NCBI GenBank assembly: GCA_040349255.1
Contig: JBEQUE010000024.1
Coordinates: 1 to 64,000, forward strand
Source: DATMER01 sp040349255
Lineage (GTDB): Bacteria > Acidobacteriota > Thermoanaerobaculia > Multivoradales > UBA5704
Length of the DNA: 64,000 nucleotides
Reading direction: 5' to 3'
Part shown: positions 51,201-59,230 of the stretch, piece by piece
Numbering within the stretch: the stretch's first letter is position 1
Layout of the letters: the number at the start of each line of letters is the position of its first letter
The notes under the pieces: model-generated
What the model saw: the letters and a program-made list of their open reading frames with translations, nothing else
The model's database searches: none
What the model was told of the DNA's origin: nothing
Program-made: the position numbers and the translations under genes

Positions 51201-53849
51201 ATCCGTGATCTTCGTGAGCCGCCCCATGGCGTCGTACTCGAAGGTCCGGACGAGCTCCTCTTCGGCTCCGTCCGCCCTGGTCCGGGTCGTCCGCTGGCTC
51301 AGGCGGTTGCCGTCGGAGTCGTAGGTGCAGGACGTCACCGTCCCGAGCGGGTCCGTCACCGAGGCCAGGTTTCCGGCGTCGTCGTAGGCGTAGGCCGTCA
51401 CCGCCTGCCCGGCGTCCGTCCGGGTGAGCAGGTTGCCCCGGTCGTCGTAGCTGTAGGCGGTGACGTTGCCCAGCGGATCGGCCGTCCGGACGAGGTTGCC
51501 GGCGCCGTCGTAGTCGAGACGGGTCGTCTTGCCACGCGGGTCCGTCGTGGTCGCCACCTGGCCGCGGGCGTTGTAGGTGTAATGGATCGTATGGCCCAGG
51601 GGATCGCGGACGGAGGCCAGGTTGCGGTCCGCGTCGTAGGTGTAGGACGTCGTGTGGCCGAGAGGATCGGTCTCCGAGAGCAGCGCATCGCGGCTGTCGA
51701 AGGTGCGCGTCGCCACGTTGCCGAGCGCGTCCGTCTCCTTCACGACATTCCCGCGCGCGTCGTACTCCAGGCTTCGGGAGTGGCCGAGACGGTCGGTGAT
51801 CACCTCGCGGTGGTTGGCGAGGTCGTGCCCGAGCTCGATCGTCCTGCCGAAGGCGTCGATGTGGCGCAGGAGGCGGCCTTCGTCGTCGTATTCGTTCCGC
51901 AGCGGCTGGATTCCGCGGGGATCCTGAATTGCCAAGAGTCCGTGCGTGCCGTCATAAGTGAAGCGGGTCGTTTGATTTTCCCGATCGGTGACCGCGATCA
52001 GGTCTCCCGCGGCGTCGTATTCGTAGTGAATCGTCCGGTCCAGCGGATCGGCGATGTCCGTGATGCGGCCCCGGGAGTCCCGGGTGAAGGCGAGGCTCCG
52101 GCCCGAGGAGTGAGTGATGCCGGAGGCGGAGATCTGGAGCTCGTTGCCGTTCAGGTCGGCCAGCCGCGTCAGGCCCTGTGCGAGATCGAGATCGAAAATC
52201 CGGCCGTCGCGGGTCCGGAGACGGACGCCGTCCGGCTCGTAGGGTTCCTGGCTTTCGGCGTCGACCACGCCGGTCGTGCCGTTGCCGTGGAAAACCGAGG
52301 TGTTGCCCAGGATCTCCAGCGTGGCTCCGGGCACCGGGCCGTCCACGAACGCGAAGCCGGCCTCGGCGAAGCAGCCTCCCGCGGTCACCGCCGGGCGGGT
52401 CAGGGCCAGCCGGAAGCGGTAGATCTCGCGCTCCGAAAGCCGCACGGTCGTCAGGTGCGGCAGGGTCTCCTGCACGGTCTGGCAGGGCAGCAGACCGTCC
52501 ACGATCCGCCAGCCCTCGCCGGGCGTCCGGTTGTTGCGATAGCTGCCCTGGCGCACCTCGAGCGTCCAGCCATGGCCGAAGTCGAGGCTTCTCTTCTCCC
52601 GGCTGTCGTAGGTGCGGACAACCTGGATCGGGATGCCCGCGAGCGGCACTTCGAGATCGACGAACGAGACCGTGAAGTTGCCGATCTTCTGCTGGCCCTC
52701 GACCACGACGTGGGTCGAATAGGAGACGCCGTCGCCGTCCGCGGCCAGGGCGGAGAGCTCGATCTCATAGAGACCGTTGAGGAGCAGGGTCGGATCGAAG
52801 GTCCCGAGCCGGCCGCCGGTCACCGGCCCGGTGCCGGCGCCGATCGTGACCCAGTCTCCGCCGTCGAGCGAGCGGTAGCGCAGCTCCCACTCCGCCAGGC
52901 TCTGGCCGCGGACGGTGCCGGTCACCTCGACCGGTTCGGTGACCTCGGCGAGTTGGGCCGGCTGCGCGATCTCCACGCCGAAGTCCGAGCCGTCGTTGAC
53001 GATCCGGAGGTCGGCTTCCGCGGTGGCCAGAATCCAGTAGCCGTGGCCCGGCCGGAGCACCTGGAGATCGTTGACCCAGGCCGGAACGGAGACGTCGTAG
53101 AGCTCCCAGGGATCGGCGGCGTCGGACGCCTCGTAGCCGAACACCCGCTGGTATTTGCCGGCGATGCTCGACAGCGCGCTGGCCACCGGCCGGGACTGGT
53201 CGGAGGGGAATCCGATCAGGTTCCATCCCGGGCAGAGATGGATCGTGCTGGACGGCGCTGCCGATTCCGTGGAGGGGAGGCCGGCGCTCTGCGACGCCTC
53301 GATCCAGAGGCCGGGCCGCTCGTCGACGGATGTCAGGTCGCTCGCAGCCGGGTCGGCCGGGTCGTAGACCTTCCAGGGATCCGCGGTGTCGCAGGCGTCG
53401 TAGGCGAAGACCTGCCGGAGAGCCGCGCCCAGGGGCGCGAAGACTGCCTGTGGGCTCGGATCGACGGGCTCCGTAGATAGGGAGATCAGGTTCCAGCCGG
53501 GAGACACCGCAGGCGCGCCGGAAAACCCTGGAGGAGAGGGCGGGGTGGATGGCGGCCCGGGATCCGCCGCGACAGGCTCGTCGAAGAGGAGCAGGAACGA
53601 ATCCGAGGCTTCGGAGACGCGGCTGCGCATCCATCGGCTCGCGCCCGCAACCTCGCGCCAGGTGTCCCGGGCCCGATCCGCCGCCGCCCGGATCTTCCCG
53701 GCGACGACCGGCCAGCCGCGGGGCTCGCTGCGCCACCTCACGGACTCGGCCAGTCCGGGAGCCGCCTGCAGCAGCAGGGCCCAGCAGAGAAGACCGGCGA
53801 TCCGTCGCCTCAGACGAGGCCACGGAAAAGCGAAGCTCGAAGCGGACAT
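48204..53849 (-). CDS. Rhs/YD-repeat polymorphic toxin with predicted nuclease tip
   Basis: 1881 aa. A signal peptide (about 1-35) is followed by two tandem domains with GWNLISLST/GWNLIGFPS motifs (about 65-270), a beta domain, then dozens of YD repeats (YDxxGxxxxxTDxxG pattern) from about 500 to 1600. The Rhs core ends near DPLNRVDPGG, followed by hydrophobic helices (about 1625-1740) and a variable tip. The last 125 residues contain Asp1790 (TADFRV) and E1801-x-K1803 (LELKN), a PD-(D/E)xK-like nuclease arrangement as in CdiA-type tRNases. No VgrG or PAAR is nearby. ATG 53849 with GGAGG upstream. Confidence 0.87.
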   Translation of the reverse strand: MSASSFAFPWPRLRRRIAGLLCWALLLQAAPGLAESVRWRSEPRGWPVVAGKIRAAADRARDTWREVAGASRWMRSRVSEASDSFLLLFDEPVAADPGPPSTPPSPPGFSGAPAVSPGWNLISLSTEPVDPSPQAVFAPLGAALRQVFAYDACDTADPWKVYDPADPAASDLTSVDERPGLWIEASQSAGLPSTESAAPSSTIHLCPGWNLIGFPSDQSRPVASALSSIAGKYQRVFGYEASDAADPWELYDVSVPAWVNDLQVLRPGHGYWILATAEADLRIVNDGSDFGVEIAQPAQLAEVTEPVEVTGTVRGQSLAEWELRYRSLDGGDWVTIGAGTGPVTGGRLGTFDPTLLLNGLYEIELSALAADGDGVSYSTHVVVEGQQKIGNFTVSFVDLEVPLAGIPIQVVRTYDSREKRSLDFGHGWTLEVRQGSYRNNRTPGEGWRIVDGLLPCQTVQETLPHLTTVRLSEREIYRFRLALTRPAVTAGGCFAEAGFAFVDGPVPGATLEILGNTSVFHGNGTTGVVDAESQEPYEPDGVRLRTRDGRIFDLDLAQGLTRLADLNGNELQISASGITHSSGRSLAFTRDSRGRITDIADPLDRTIHYEYDAAGDLIAVTDRENQTTRFTYDGTHGLLAIQDPRGIQPLRNEYDDEGRLLRHIDAFGRTIELGHDLANHREVITDRLGHSRSLEYDARGNVVKETDALGNVATRTFDSRDALLSETDPLGHTTSYTYDADRNLASVRDPLGHTIHYTYNARGQVATTTDPRGKTTRLDYDGAGNLVRTADPLGNVTAYSYDDRGNLLTRTDAGQAVTAYAYDDAGNLASVTDPLGTVTSCTYDSDGNRLSQRTTRTRADGAEEELVRTFEYDAMGRLTKITDPDGTVGRTLYDALGNVAETIDKLGRRTVFTYDDMGRQTAVEHPDATRETKLYDAEGRLLASMDRAGRTTRFTHDAAGRLLTTTYPDTAVAANAYDDAGRLVSTTDARGNTTAHTYDAAGRRIRSRDALGHEASVTYDDAGNQASITDARNHTTSFEHDDAGRLVRVLFPDGTSRQTGYDAAGQRAFETDQAGVTTRFGYDPAGRLLTVTDALGQVTRFAYDEPGNRISQSDANGHETRFEHDRMGRLVRRVLPDGASETLGYDALGNLVRRQDFKGTVTTWAYDEANRLLSRSSSSGSGGSSASFTYTASGQRETAVDARGTTRYAYDSRDRLTALTYPDGRQLAYTYDLQGNRTSLVAQLGSTRLATVYTYDALNRLATVTDPQARVYAYDYDGNGNRTGLSYPNGTATAFGYDPLNRLTDLTTKTAADTVVQAYAYTLGPAGNRTRIDEVDGTVRSYGYDALYRLTGDVVARAGVPVYSRSFAYDAVGNRLRQTHTGEDQGIVTTDYAYDSRDRLTLEGARASTWDANGNRTARTGEATYAWDSEDRLQSVTLADGRVVLHTYDADGVLVRTETRAPDGTAKVTDYLVDTSGPLSQIVAESAGGALAAFYVRGDDLLATMRPASGGAWESRFHHADGLGSIRALTDDTGTVTDRYAYTAFGELISHTGADANTFRFAGETQETVSGLYSLRARWLSPGDATFVSMDPLPGRSGDPRSLHKYLYAGADPLNRVDPGGLEYSLAGMMAAGGVMSTLTTWVNSRILQTPFTAYDAASSFLLGAATTALVVGVGLGIAAGVGVSRGVGLLISATAANSIAAAAGVRAYLTAESGRERAVAAIALVASVAGLLLGARAYQKYGAGRGLFVNEDPSASPGEIQLGRWLADKMALDIVRQAPQGPRGPNTADFRVAFSGRTLELKNLQNSSLRNVVSEITHAQSDNVVVVLRPDQFSPGEISSLAGRVFSPNAPGSPKNSIQIIFENPDGGFVLGDFMRRWGT

Positions 53850-53970
53850 ATCCTCTTCCTCCCGAAACAACGGAAACGCAAAGCGGCATGAGGACCCCGG
53901 AAGGGCCTTCCCGCCGCCGAGCTGAATTCGATTGAAGCTGGAGGTCTATTCTACACCAGAGCGCCAGGAG

Positions 53971-56427
53971 TCAGGCGTGCCGCAGCGCCACCACCGGATC
54001 GACCTCCGTGGCCCGCCGGGCCGGGAGCAGGTTGGCGAGGAACGCCACCACAGCGAGGACGAGTGCCACCGCCCCGTAGGTGAGCGGATCGGCCGGCGTG
54101 ATGCCGTAGAGCAGGCTCGACAGCAGGCGGGAGGCCGCGAACGCCACGGCGAGACCGGCCAGCAGCCCGAAGCCGGTGAGCAGCATGCCTTCGCGGACGA
54201 CCAGGCCCAGCACGTCCTCCCGGCGGGCGCCGAGCGCCATGCGGATGCCCACCTCGCGCGTGCGCCGCGCGACCGAGGAGGCGACCACGCCGTAGAGGCC
54301 GATCGAGGCCAGCAGCAGGCCGAGGCCGCCGAACGCGGCCAGCAGCGCGGCGCCCATGCGGGCCGGGAACAGCATGATCGACATGTGCTCGCTCATGGTC
54401 TTGAGCGAGAAGATCGGCAGGCCGGGATCGATCTCGTTGAGCTCGCGCCGCACCGCCGCGAGCAGCGCCCGCTCGTCGCCGTCGGAGGCGGCCACGAGCG
54501 TCGCGAAGGCCGAGTAGTCCTGGACCGCGGAGTGATAGACGAAAGCGCGCGGCTCCTCGCCGAGCGTGCGGTATTTGCCATCCCGCGCCACGCCGACCAC
54601 CATGGCCCAGGCCTCGTCGTCGCCGAAGCGGAGCCGTCTGCCGAGCGGGTCCTGGCCCGGCCAGAAGCGTCGCGCCGCGGTCTCGTTGACGATCACCACC
54701 CGCGGCGAGCCCGGGGCATCCTGCTCGCCGAACCCGCGTCCGCGCAGGATCGGGATGCCCAGGGTCTCGAAGAAGCCCGGCGCGGCGCCCGTGCGGTCGA
54801 CCTGCTCCCGCTTCTCCTTCGGCCTGGGCTGCCCTTCGAGGTCGACGCTGGAGACGTGGATGTTGAGGCCGAGCGGCAGGGCCTCGGCCAGGGCCGCCGA
54901 GCGCACGCCGGGCAGCGCGCGGACGCGTTCGAGGATGCGCTGGTAGAGCGCCCGGCCTTCCGCCTCCGTGTAGGCGCCGCCGAGCCCCGGCGCGACCTGC
55001 ACCACCACGCCCCGGCGCAGCGTGAACCCGGGATCGATCGACTGCGCGTTGCCCAGGCTGCGCAGGAACAGGCCGGCGCCGACCAGGAGGATCGTGGAGG
55101 TCGCCACCTGGCTGATCACCAGCAGGTTGCGCAGGCCCAGCTTCCGGTGTCCCGGCCCGGCCAGCCCGAGCCCGGCGGAATCGTCCTTGATCTCCGCCAC
55201 CACGCTCGGCCGCGAAGCCCGGAGGGCCGGCGCAAGGCCGCACAGGATCCCGGTCAGGAGGGCCAGGACGAGCGTGAAGCCGAGCACCCGCCAGTCCAGC
55301 GGCACGTCGAGGTTGAGCGGGATCGGCAGCGGCGGCTTGAACGTGACCAGGAGGCGCGCCGTCCACACCGCGAAGAGCAGCCCCAACGCGCCGCCGGCCA
55401 GCGCGAGGAGCGTGCTCTCGGTCAGGAGCTGGCGCAGCAGGCGCCCGCGCCCGGCGCCGAGCGCCAGCCGGACCGCGATCTCGCGGCGGCGCTCCGCCAC
55501 GCGCACGAGCTGCAGGTTGGCGATGTTCGAGCAGGCGATGAGGAGAACCAGCCCGACGATCCCCATGAGCAGCCCGGCGACGCCGAAGATCGGACCGTCG
55601 ATGCCGGGGTTGAGCACCACCTTGCGCGACGGCACCAGCGTGATGCTGAGCTTTTCGTCCTCCGCCGGGTAGGCGGTCCGCAGGCGCTGCGCGAGGCCGG
55701 TGAAGCGGACCTGCGCCTGCTCCAGCGACGTGCCCGGCGCGAGCCGGCCCTTGAGGAACAGCGAGCGCGAGCGCCGGTCGTCGAGGCTGGGCGACTCCGA
55801 CAGCGCGTCGTTCATCATCATCGGCACCCAGAAATCCGAGGTGATCGCGGGGAAGTTCCCCCTGAACCCTTCCGGAGCCACGCCGACGACCGTGAACTGG
55901 ATGCCGTTGAGCTCGAGCTGCCGGCCGACGATCCCGGGGTTGCCGGCGAGCGCGGTCCGCCAGAAGCGGTGTCCCAGCACCACGACCGGATGCGTGCCGG
56001 GCCTGGCGTCCTCCTCCGGCAGGAACCAGCGGCCGGCGGCCGGACGGACGCCGAACATATCGAAATAGTTGCCCGACACCACCTCGCCGAACAGCATCTG
56101 GGCGCGCTCGCCGGCGTCCCAGGTCACCACGGTCAGATTGATCGCCGCGAGCGACGAGAGCACGCCGTTCTGATCGCGCAGGTCCCTGTAATCGGGATAG
56201 GAGGAGGTGGCGTATTGATAGTCGCCCTCCTCGCCGACGTAGACGTCCACGAGCTCGCCGGTCCGCTGGCCCGGCAGGTCGCGGAACAGGAGGGCATTGA
56301 CGAGGCTGAAGATCGAGCTGTTGACCCCGATCCCCAGGGCCAGCGACAGGATGGTGAACGCGGTGATGCCCGGCTTCCGGGCCATCTGCCGCAGGGCGAA
56401 TCGAAGGTCCTGCATGAGATCGCTCAT
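53971..56427 (-). CDS. ABC-type permease, acidobacterial duplicated orphan (MacB/FtsX type)
   Basis: 818 aa. An N-terminal MSDLMQDLRFALRQMARKPG start motif is followed by a MacB-type periplasmic domain, a block of three transmembrane helices, a second periplasmic domain and a final transmembrane block: two FtsX units in one chain, matching the acidobacterial duplicated orphan permease family (TIGR03434). No ATPase gene is adjacent, as is usual for this family. Substrate unknown; probably efflux or envelope mechanotransmission. Confidence 0.9.
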   Translation of the reverse strand: MSDLMQDLRFALRQMARKPGITAFTILSLALGIGVNSSIFSLVNALLFRDLPGQRTGELVDVYVGEEGDYQYATSSYPDYRDLRDQNGVLSSLAAINLTVVTWDAGERAQMLFGEVVSGNYFDMFGVRPAAGRWFLPEEDARPGTHPVVVLGHRFWRTALAGNPGIVGRQLELNGIQFTVVGVAPEGFRGNFPAITSDFWVPMMMNDALSESPSLDDRRSRSLFLKGRLAPGTSLEQAQVRFTGLAQRLRTAYPAEDEKLSITLVPSRKVVLNPGIDGPIFGVAGLLMGIVGLVLLIACSNIANLQLVRVAERRREIAVRLALGAGRGRLLRQLLTESTLLALAGGALGLLFAVWTARLLVTFKPPLPIPLNLDVPLDWRVLGFTLVLALLTGILCGLAPALRASRPSVVAEIKDDSAGLGLAGPGHRKLGLRNLLVISQVATSTILLVGAGLFLRSLGNAQSIDPGFTLRRGVVVQVAPGLGGAYTEAEGRALYQRILERVRALPGVRSAALAEALPLGLNIHVSSVDLEGQPRPKEKREQVDRTGAAPGFFETLGIPILRGRGFGEQDAPGSPRVVIVNETAARRFWPGQDPLGRRLRFGDDEAWAMVVGVARDGKYRTLGEEPRAFVYHSAVQDYSAFATLVAASDGDERALLAAVRRELNEIDPGLPIFSLKTMSEHMSIMLFPARMGAALLAAFGGLGLLLASIGLYGVVASSVARRTREVGIRMALGARREDVLGLVVREGMLLTGFGLLAGLAVAFAASRLLSSLLYGITPADPLTYGAVALVLAVVAFLANLLPARRATEVDPVVALRHA

Positions 56428-56577
56428 GGGTCCGCTCCCCTCTCGTTTCCAGAGACGACCGGGCCCGCCGGTTGTTACCTGCGGAGCCGCGCCTCTTCCG
56501 GCAAGGACGAGAGCGGGGCTGGTTCGGTTCGCAGGGGTGCGCCGGCCGGGGCCGGGCCGATAGAATGAGCGCTGAAG

Positions 56578-57699
56578 ATGGATTCCCGAATCGTCCTTCC
56601 GTCGAGCCCGGACCCGCGGGTCTCCATCCTCATCGTGACGGCGCGCCAGCCCCGGCTTCTGGCCCGCTGCCTGGAATCGCTGGCGCGCTGCGGCTCGGCC
56701 GTCCCGTTCGAGACGATCGTCCTGCTCAACGACGCCCTTCCCGAGGTCGAGGCGCTGGTCCGCGAGCGCGTCTCGGGAGCGACCGTGATCGCCTCGTCCG
56801 TGCCGCTCGGGCTGGCCGGCGGGTCGAACCGGGCGCGGGCCGCCGCCCGCGGCGAGCTTCTGTTGCTGTTCCACGACGACGCCGAAGCCGAGCCGGGGTG
56901 GCTGGACGCGCTGGTGGAGACGATGGACGCGCACCCGGAGGCCGGCGCGGTGGGCAGCCGGATGCTCAACCTCGACGGGTCGCCCCAAAGCCAGGGGAAC
57001 GTTCTGTGGAGCGACGGCAGTGCAGTCTCTCTCGGCGGGCTCGCGTCTCTGCTGCCGGCGAGCGAAACGACACTCGCTGTGGACTACTGCGGCAGCTCGT
57101 CCCTTTTGATACGCGCCGCGGCCTGGGACGCGATCGGCGGCGCGGACGAGCGTTTCTATCCGGCGTATTACGTCGACGTCGATCTGTGCCTCGGGGTCTG
57201 GACGCTCGGCCAGGCCGTCCTGTGCACACCGGCTTCGCGGGTCCGGCATGTCAAGAGCGCGAGCACGGAGCCGCGCTTCCGGGGCCTTCTCTTCCGCCGC
57301 AACCAGGCGCTCCTGCGGGAGAAGTGGCGCGAGGCTCTGGAATCTTTCGAGCCGCCGGCTCCGGGCTCGATCGAGGGCCTTCAGCGGGCGGTCGAGCGCG
57401 CCCGGGAGCGGTGGCGAAAGACCAGGAAAACGGCGCCTGCGGGCTTCTCTGTTTCCACGCCGGCACCGCCGCCGTTCGACCCGGCCGTCCAGGAGCGGCG
57501 CATCCTGGAGATCGCGCTCGACCTCCAGCGCGAGTGGGCCGCCGAATTGAGCGCCGAGAACGCGGTCCTGCGCGGACAAGCGGACCTGCTCGCCAGGATC
57601 GAGCGCACCTGGTGGTGGCGCCAGTACGACCGCCTGCTGCCCCTGTTCCGGCTCCTTCGCCGGCTCAGCCGTCGCGCAGAGCCCAGTCGAACGGAATGA
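56578..57699 (+). CDS. Family 2 glycosyltransferase
   Basis: 373 aa. The GT-A fold starts at VSILIVTARQPRLLARCLESL, with LAGGSNRARAAARGELLLLF and the metal-binding HDDAE (DxD equivalent) near residue 99-103, then the acceptor region YYVDVDLCLGVW. The C-terminal 120 residues are helical and Arg-rich. It resembles rhamnosyl-type transferases. The stop overlaps by 35 bp the 3' end of the opposite-strand sugar-epimerase-like gene. Confidence 0.87.
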   Translation: MDSRIVLPSSPDPRVSILIVTARQPRLLARCLESLARCGSAVPFETIVLLNDALPEVEALVRERVSGATVIASSVPLGLAGGSNRARAAARGELLLLFHDDAEAEPGWLDALVETMDAHPEAGAVGSRMLNLDGSPQSQGNVLWSDGSAVSLGGLASLLPASETTLAVDYCGSSSLLIRAAAWDAIGGADERFYPAYYVDVDLCLGVWTLGQAVLCTPASRVRHVKSASTEPRFRGLLFRRNQALLREKWREALESFEPPAPGSIEGLQRAVERARERWRKTRKTAPAGFSVSTPAPPPFDPAVQERRILEIALDLQREWAAELSAENAVLRGQADLLARIERTWWWRQYDRLLPLFRLLRRLSRRAEPSRTE

Positions 57700-58243
57700 T
57701 GCCGGAGTGCGGATCGATGCGGTGCTTGTCGGGCGCGTCGGGGTTGTACGGGCACGTGGGGAAGTTGAGCACGTGCGCCTCGGAGTCGCCCCAGTTCTGA
57801 TCCGCGTGCCAGACGCCGGGCGGAATCCGGAGAAGGCCCGGCGAGGCGTCGGTGAAGTAGAGCTCCGCGAATCTGCCGCAGGAGGCGGAGTCCTCCCGGC
57901 CGTCGAACAGCACGACGCGAATGCACCCCCGGTTGACGTAGTACCGGTCGGTCTGCAGCCGATGCATACCCCATCCCTTGATGCGCCCGGGGCGGATGGT
58001 GATCGAATAGGCGTAGACGACGGGCTCGATCCAAAACGGATGGCGCATGTCGAGCACCGGGGTGAGCGAGCCGCGGGCGTCGTGATGGCCCGAGAGCCGT
58101 ACCAGATTCACACCCTCGATCGCCGGCGGCAACGCCTTCCCGTCCGGGCCGACCGACGGCTTTTCAGAGCGCGCGGCGCGGTTGACCGCCGTCGCCAGCT
58201 CGACGCCTGAGGACGGGTCTGTCTTTGGATGGGTCACTGTCAT
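57665..58243 (-). CDS. RmlC-like dTDP-sugar epimerase family protein
   Basis: 192-aa cupin of the dTDP-4-dehydrorhamnose 3,5-epimerase type. KGWGMHRLQTDRYYVNRG corresponds to the catalytic-His strand and RIPPGVWHADQNWG to the conserved PPGxxH strand. Sequence is diverged enough that another dTDP- or GDP-ketosugar could be the substrate, or it could be a binding-only cupin. ATG 58243. Converges on the glycosyltransferase with 35 bp shared coding. Confidence 0.75.
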   Translation of the reverse strand: MTVTHPKTDPSSGVELATAVNRAARSEKPSVGPDGKALPPAIEGVNLVRLSGHHDARGSLTPVLDMRHPFWIEPVVYAYSITIRPGRIKGWGMHRLQTDRYYVNRGCIRVVLFDGREDSASCGRFAELYFTDASPGLLRIPPGVWHADQNWGDSEAHVLNFPTCPYNPDAPDKHRIDPHSGIIPFDWALRDG

Positions 58244-58332
58244 GGCGGCCAATCGTACCGCAGGCTCTTTCCCCGGTCCGCGCTCTACCCCATAATCGAG
58301 GCCAGACCCTCGACCGAGGAGGTTTCCCGACC

Positions 58333-58932
58333 ATGCAGGACTGGCCCACGCTCGTCCGCCGTTTCATCGGGGTGATGATGGTGATCAGCCTTCCGCCCGC
58401 GATCCTCTACTGGTTCATCATCCATCCCTTCATCGGCTTCTGGCGCCGCGCAGGCCTGCGGGCGACCTATGTGTTTCTAATGGTGTTCTACCTCGGGTCC
58501 ATGGTCGGCCTGTTCCTGGTCCGCAACACCCTCCTGGGCCGCGACCTGGGCAACAGCCTTCCCCTGGCCGTCGCGGCCGTCCCGTTGTTCGTCGTGGCCA
58601 TCCTGATCAGCCGAAAGCGCAAGAAGTATCTGACCTTCCGCCACCTGGCCGGAGTGCCGGAGATCGCACCCGAGAAGCACGGCACCGGTCTGCTGCGGGA
58701 AGGAATCTACAGCCGCATCCGTCACCCGCGCTACGTGGAGTTCTCGCTGGGCCTCGTCGCCTACGCCCTCTTCGCCAACTTCGAGGGGCTGTACTGGATG
58801 ACGGCGGCGACGCTCGTCCTGCTTTACCTCATCGTGCTGATCGAAGAGCGCGAGCTCCGGGAGCGCTTCGGCCAGGAGTACGTGGACTACTCGGCCCAGG
58901 TGCCCCGTTTCATCCCGCGCCGGCGGGCCTGA
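58333..58932 (+). CDS. Isoprenylcysteine-methyltransferase-like membrane protein
   Basis: 199 aa with about five hydrophobic helices and the ICMT/PEMT signature near the C-terminus: GIYSRIRHPRYVEF and EERELRERFGQEYVDYSAQVPRFIP (RHP, EE and RF...Y elements for SAM binding). Such enzymes methylate lipids, isoprenoids or small hydrophobic substrates at the membrane. GAGGAGG precedes ATG 58333. Confidence 0.82.
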   Translation: MQDWPTLVRRFIGVMMVISLPPAILYWFIIHPFIGFWRRAGLRATYVFLMVFYLGSMVGLFLVRNTLLGRDLGNSLPLAVAAVPLFVVAILISRKRKKYLTFRHLAGVPEIAPEKHGTGLLREGIYSRIRHPRYVEFSLGLVAYALFANFEGLYWMTAATLVLLYLIVLIEERELRERFGQEYVDYSAQVPRFIPRRRA

Positions 58933-58983
58933 AAGACATCCGGGAACCCTGCTCCGTATACCTTCCGGAGGAGGGTTCCCAGA

Positions 58984-59211
58984 ATGAACGAGATCGGCAG
59001 CGCCCTTGTCATTTCGGCGATCACGGCGAGCCTTCTCCTCGTGTTCCTCTGGCTCGCCGAGACCCGGATGCGGTGGAAGGCCCTGGCCCTGGCCGCCTTC
59101 TCCGTCTCGCTGTTCCTGTTCACGGGCTCGCCCGCTCTCTTCGCGGCGGGCATCGCGATCCAGACCCTCCTCGGCATTTCTCTGTCGGTCTACTTCAAGG
59201 CCGGCCTCTGA
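58984..59211 (+). CDS. Small two-helix membrane protein
   Basis: 75 aa with two or three hydrophobic segments (VISAITASLLLVFLWLAE, ALALAAFSVSLFLFTG, ALFAAGIAIQTLLGI). A GGAGGAGG site is properly spaced before ATG 58984, which supports it as a real gene. It lies 51 bp after the methyltransferase-like gene in the same orientation. Function unknown. Confidence 0.6.
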   Translation: MNEIGSALVISAITASLLLVFLWLAETRMRWKALALAAFSVSLFLFTGSPALFAAGIAIQTLLGISLSVYFKAGL

Positions 59212-59230
59212 CCCAGCACCGGCCGGGCGC

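Noticed and set aside
48195..53480. Very long open frame on the strand opposite the Rhs gene
   Set aside because: It mirrors the codon bias of a GC-rich repetitive gene; the translation has no domains, and the Rhs frame is unambiguous.
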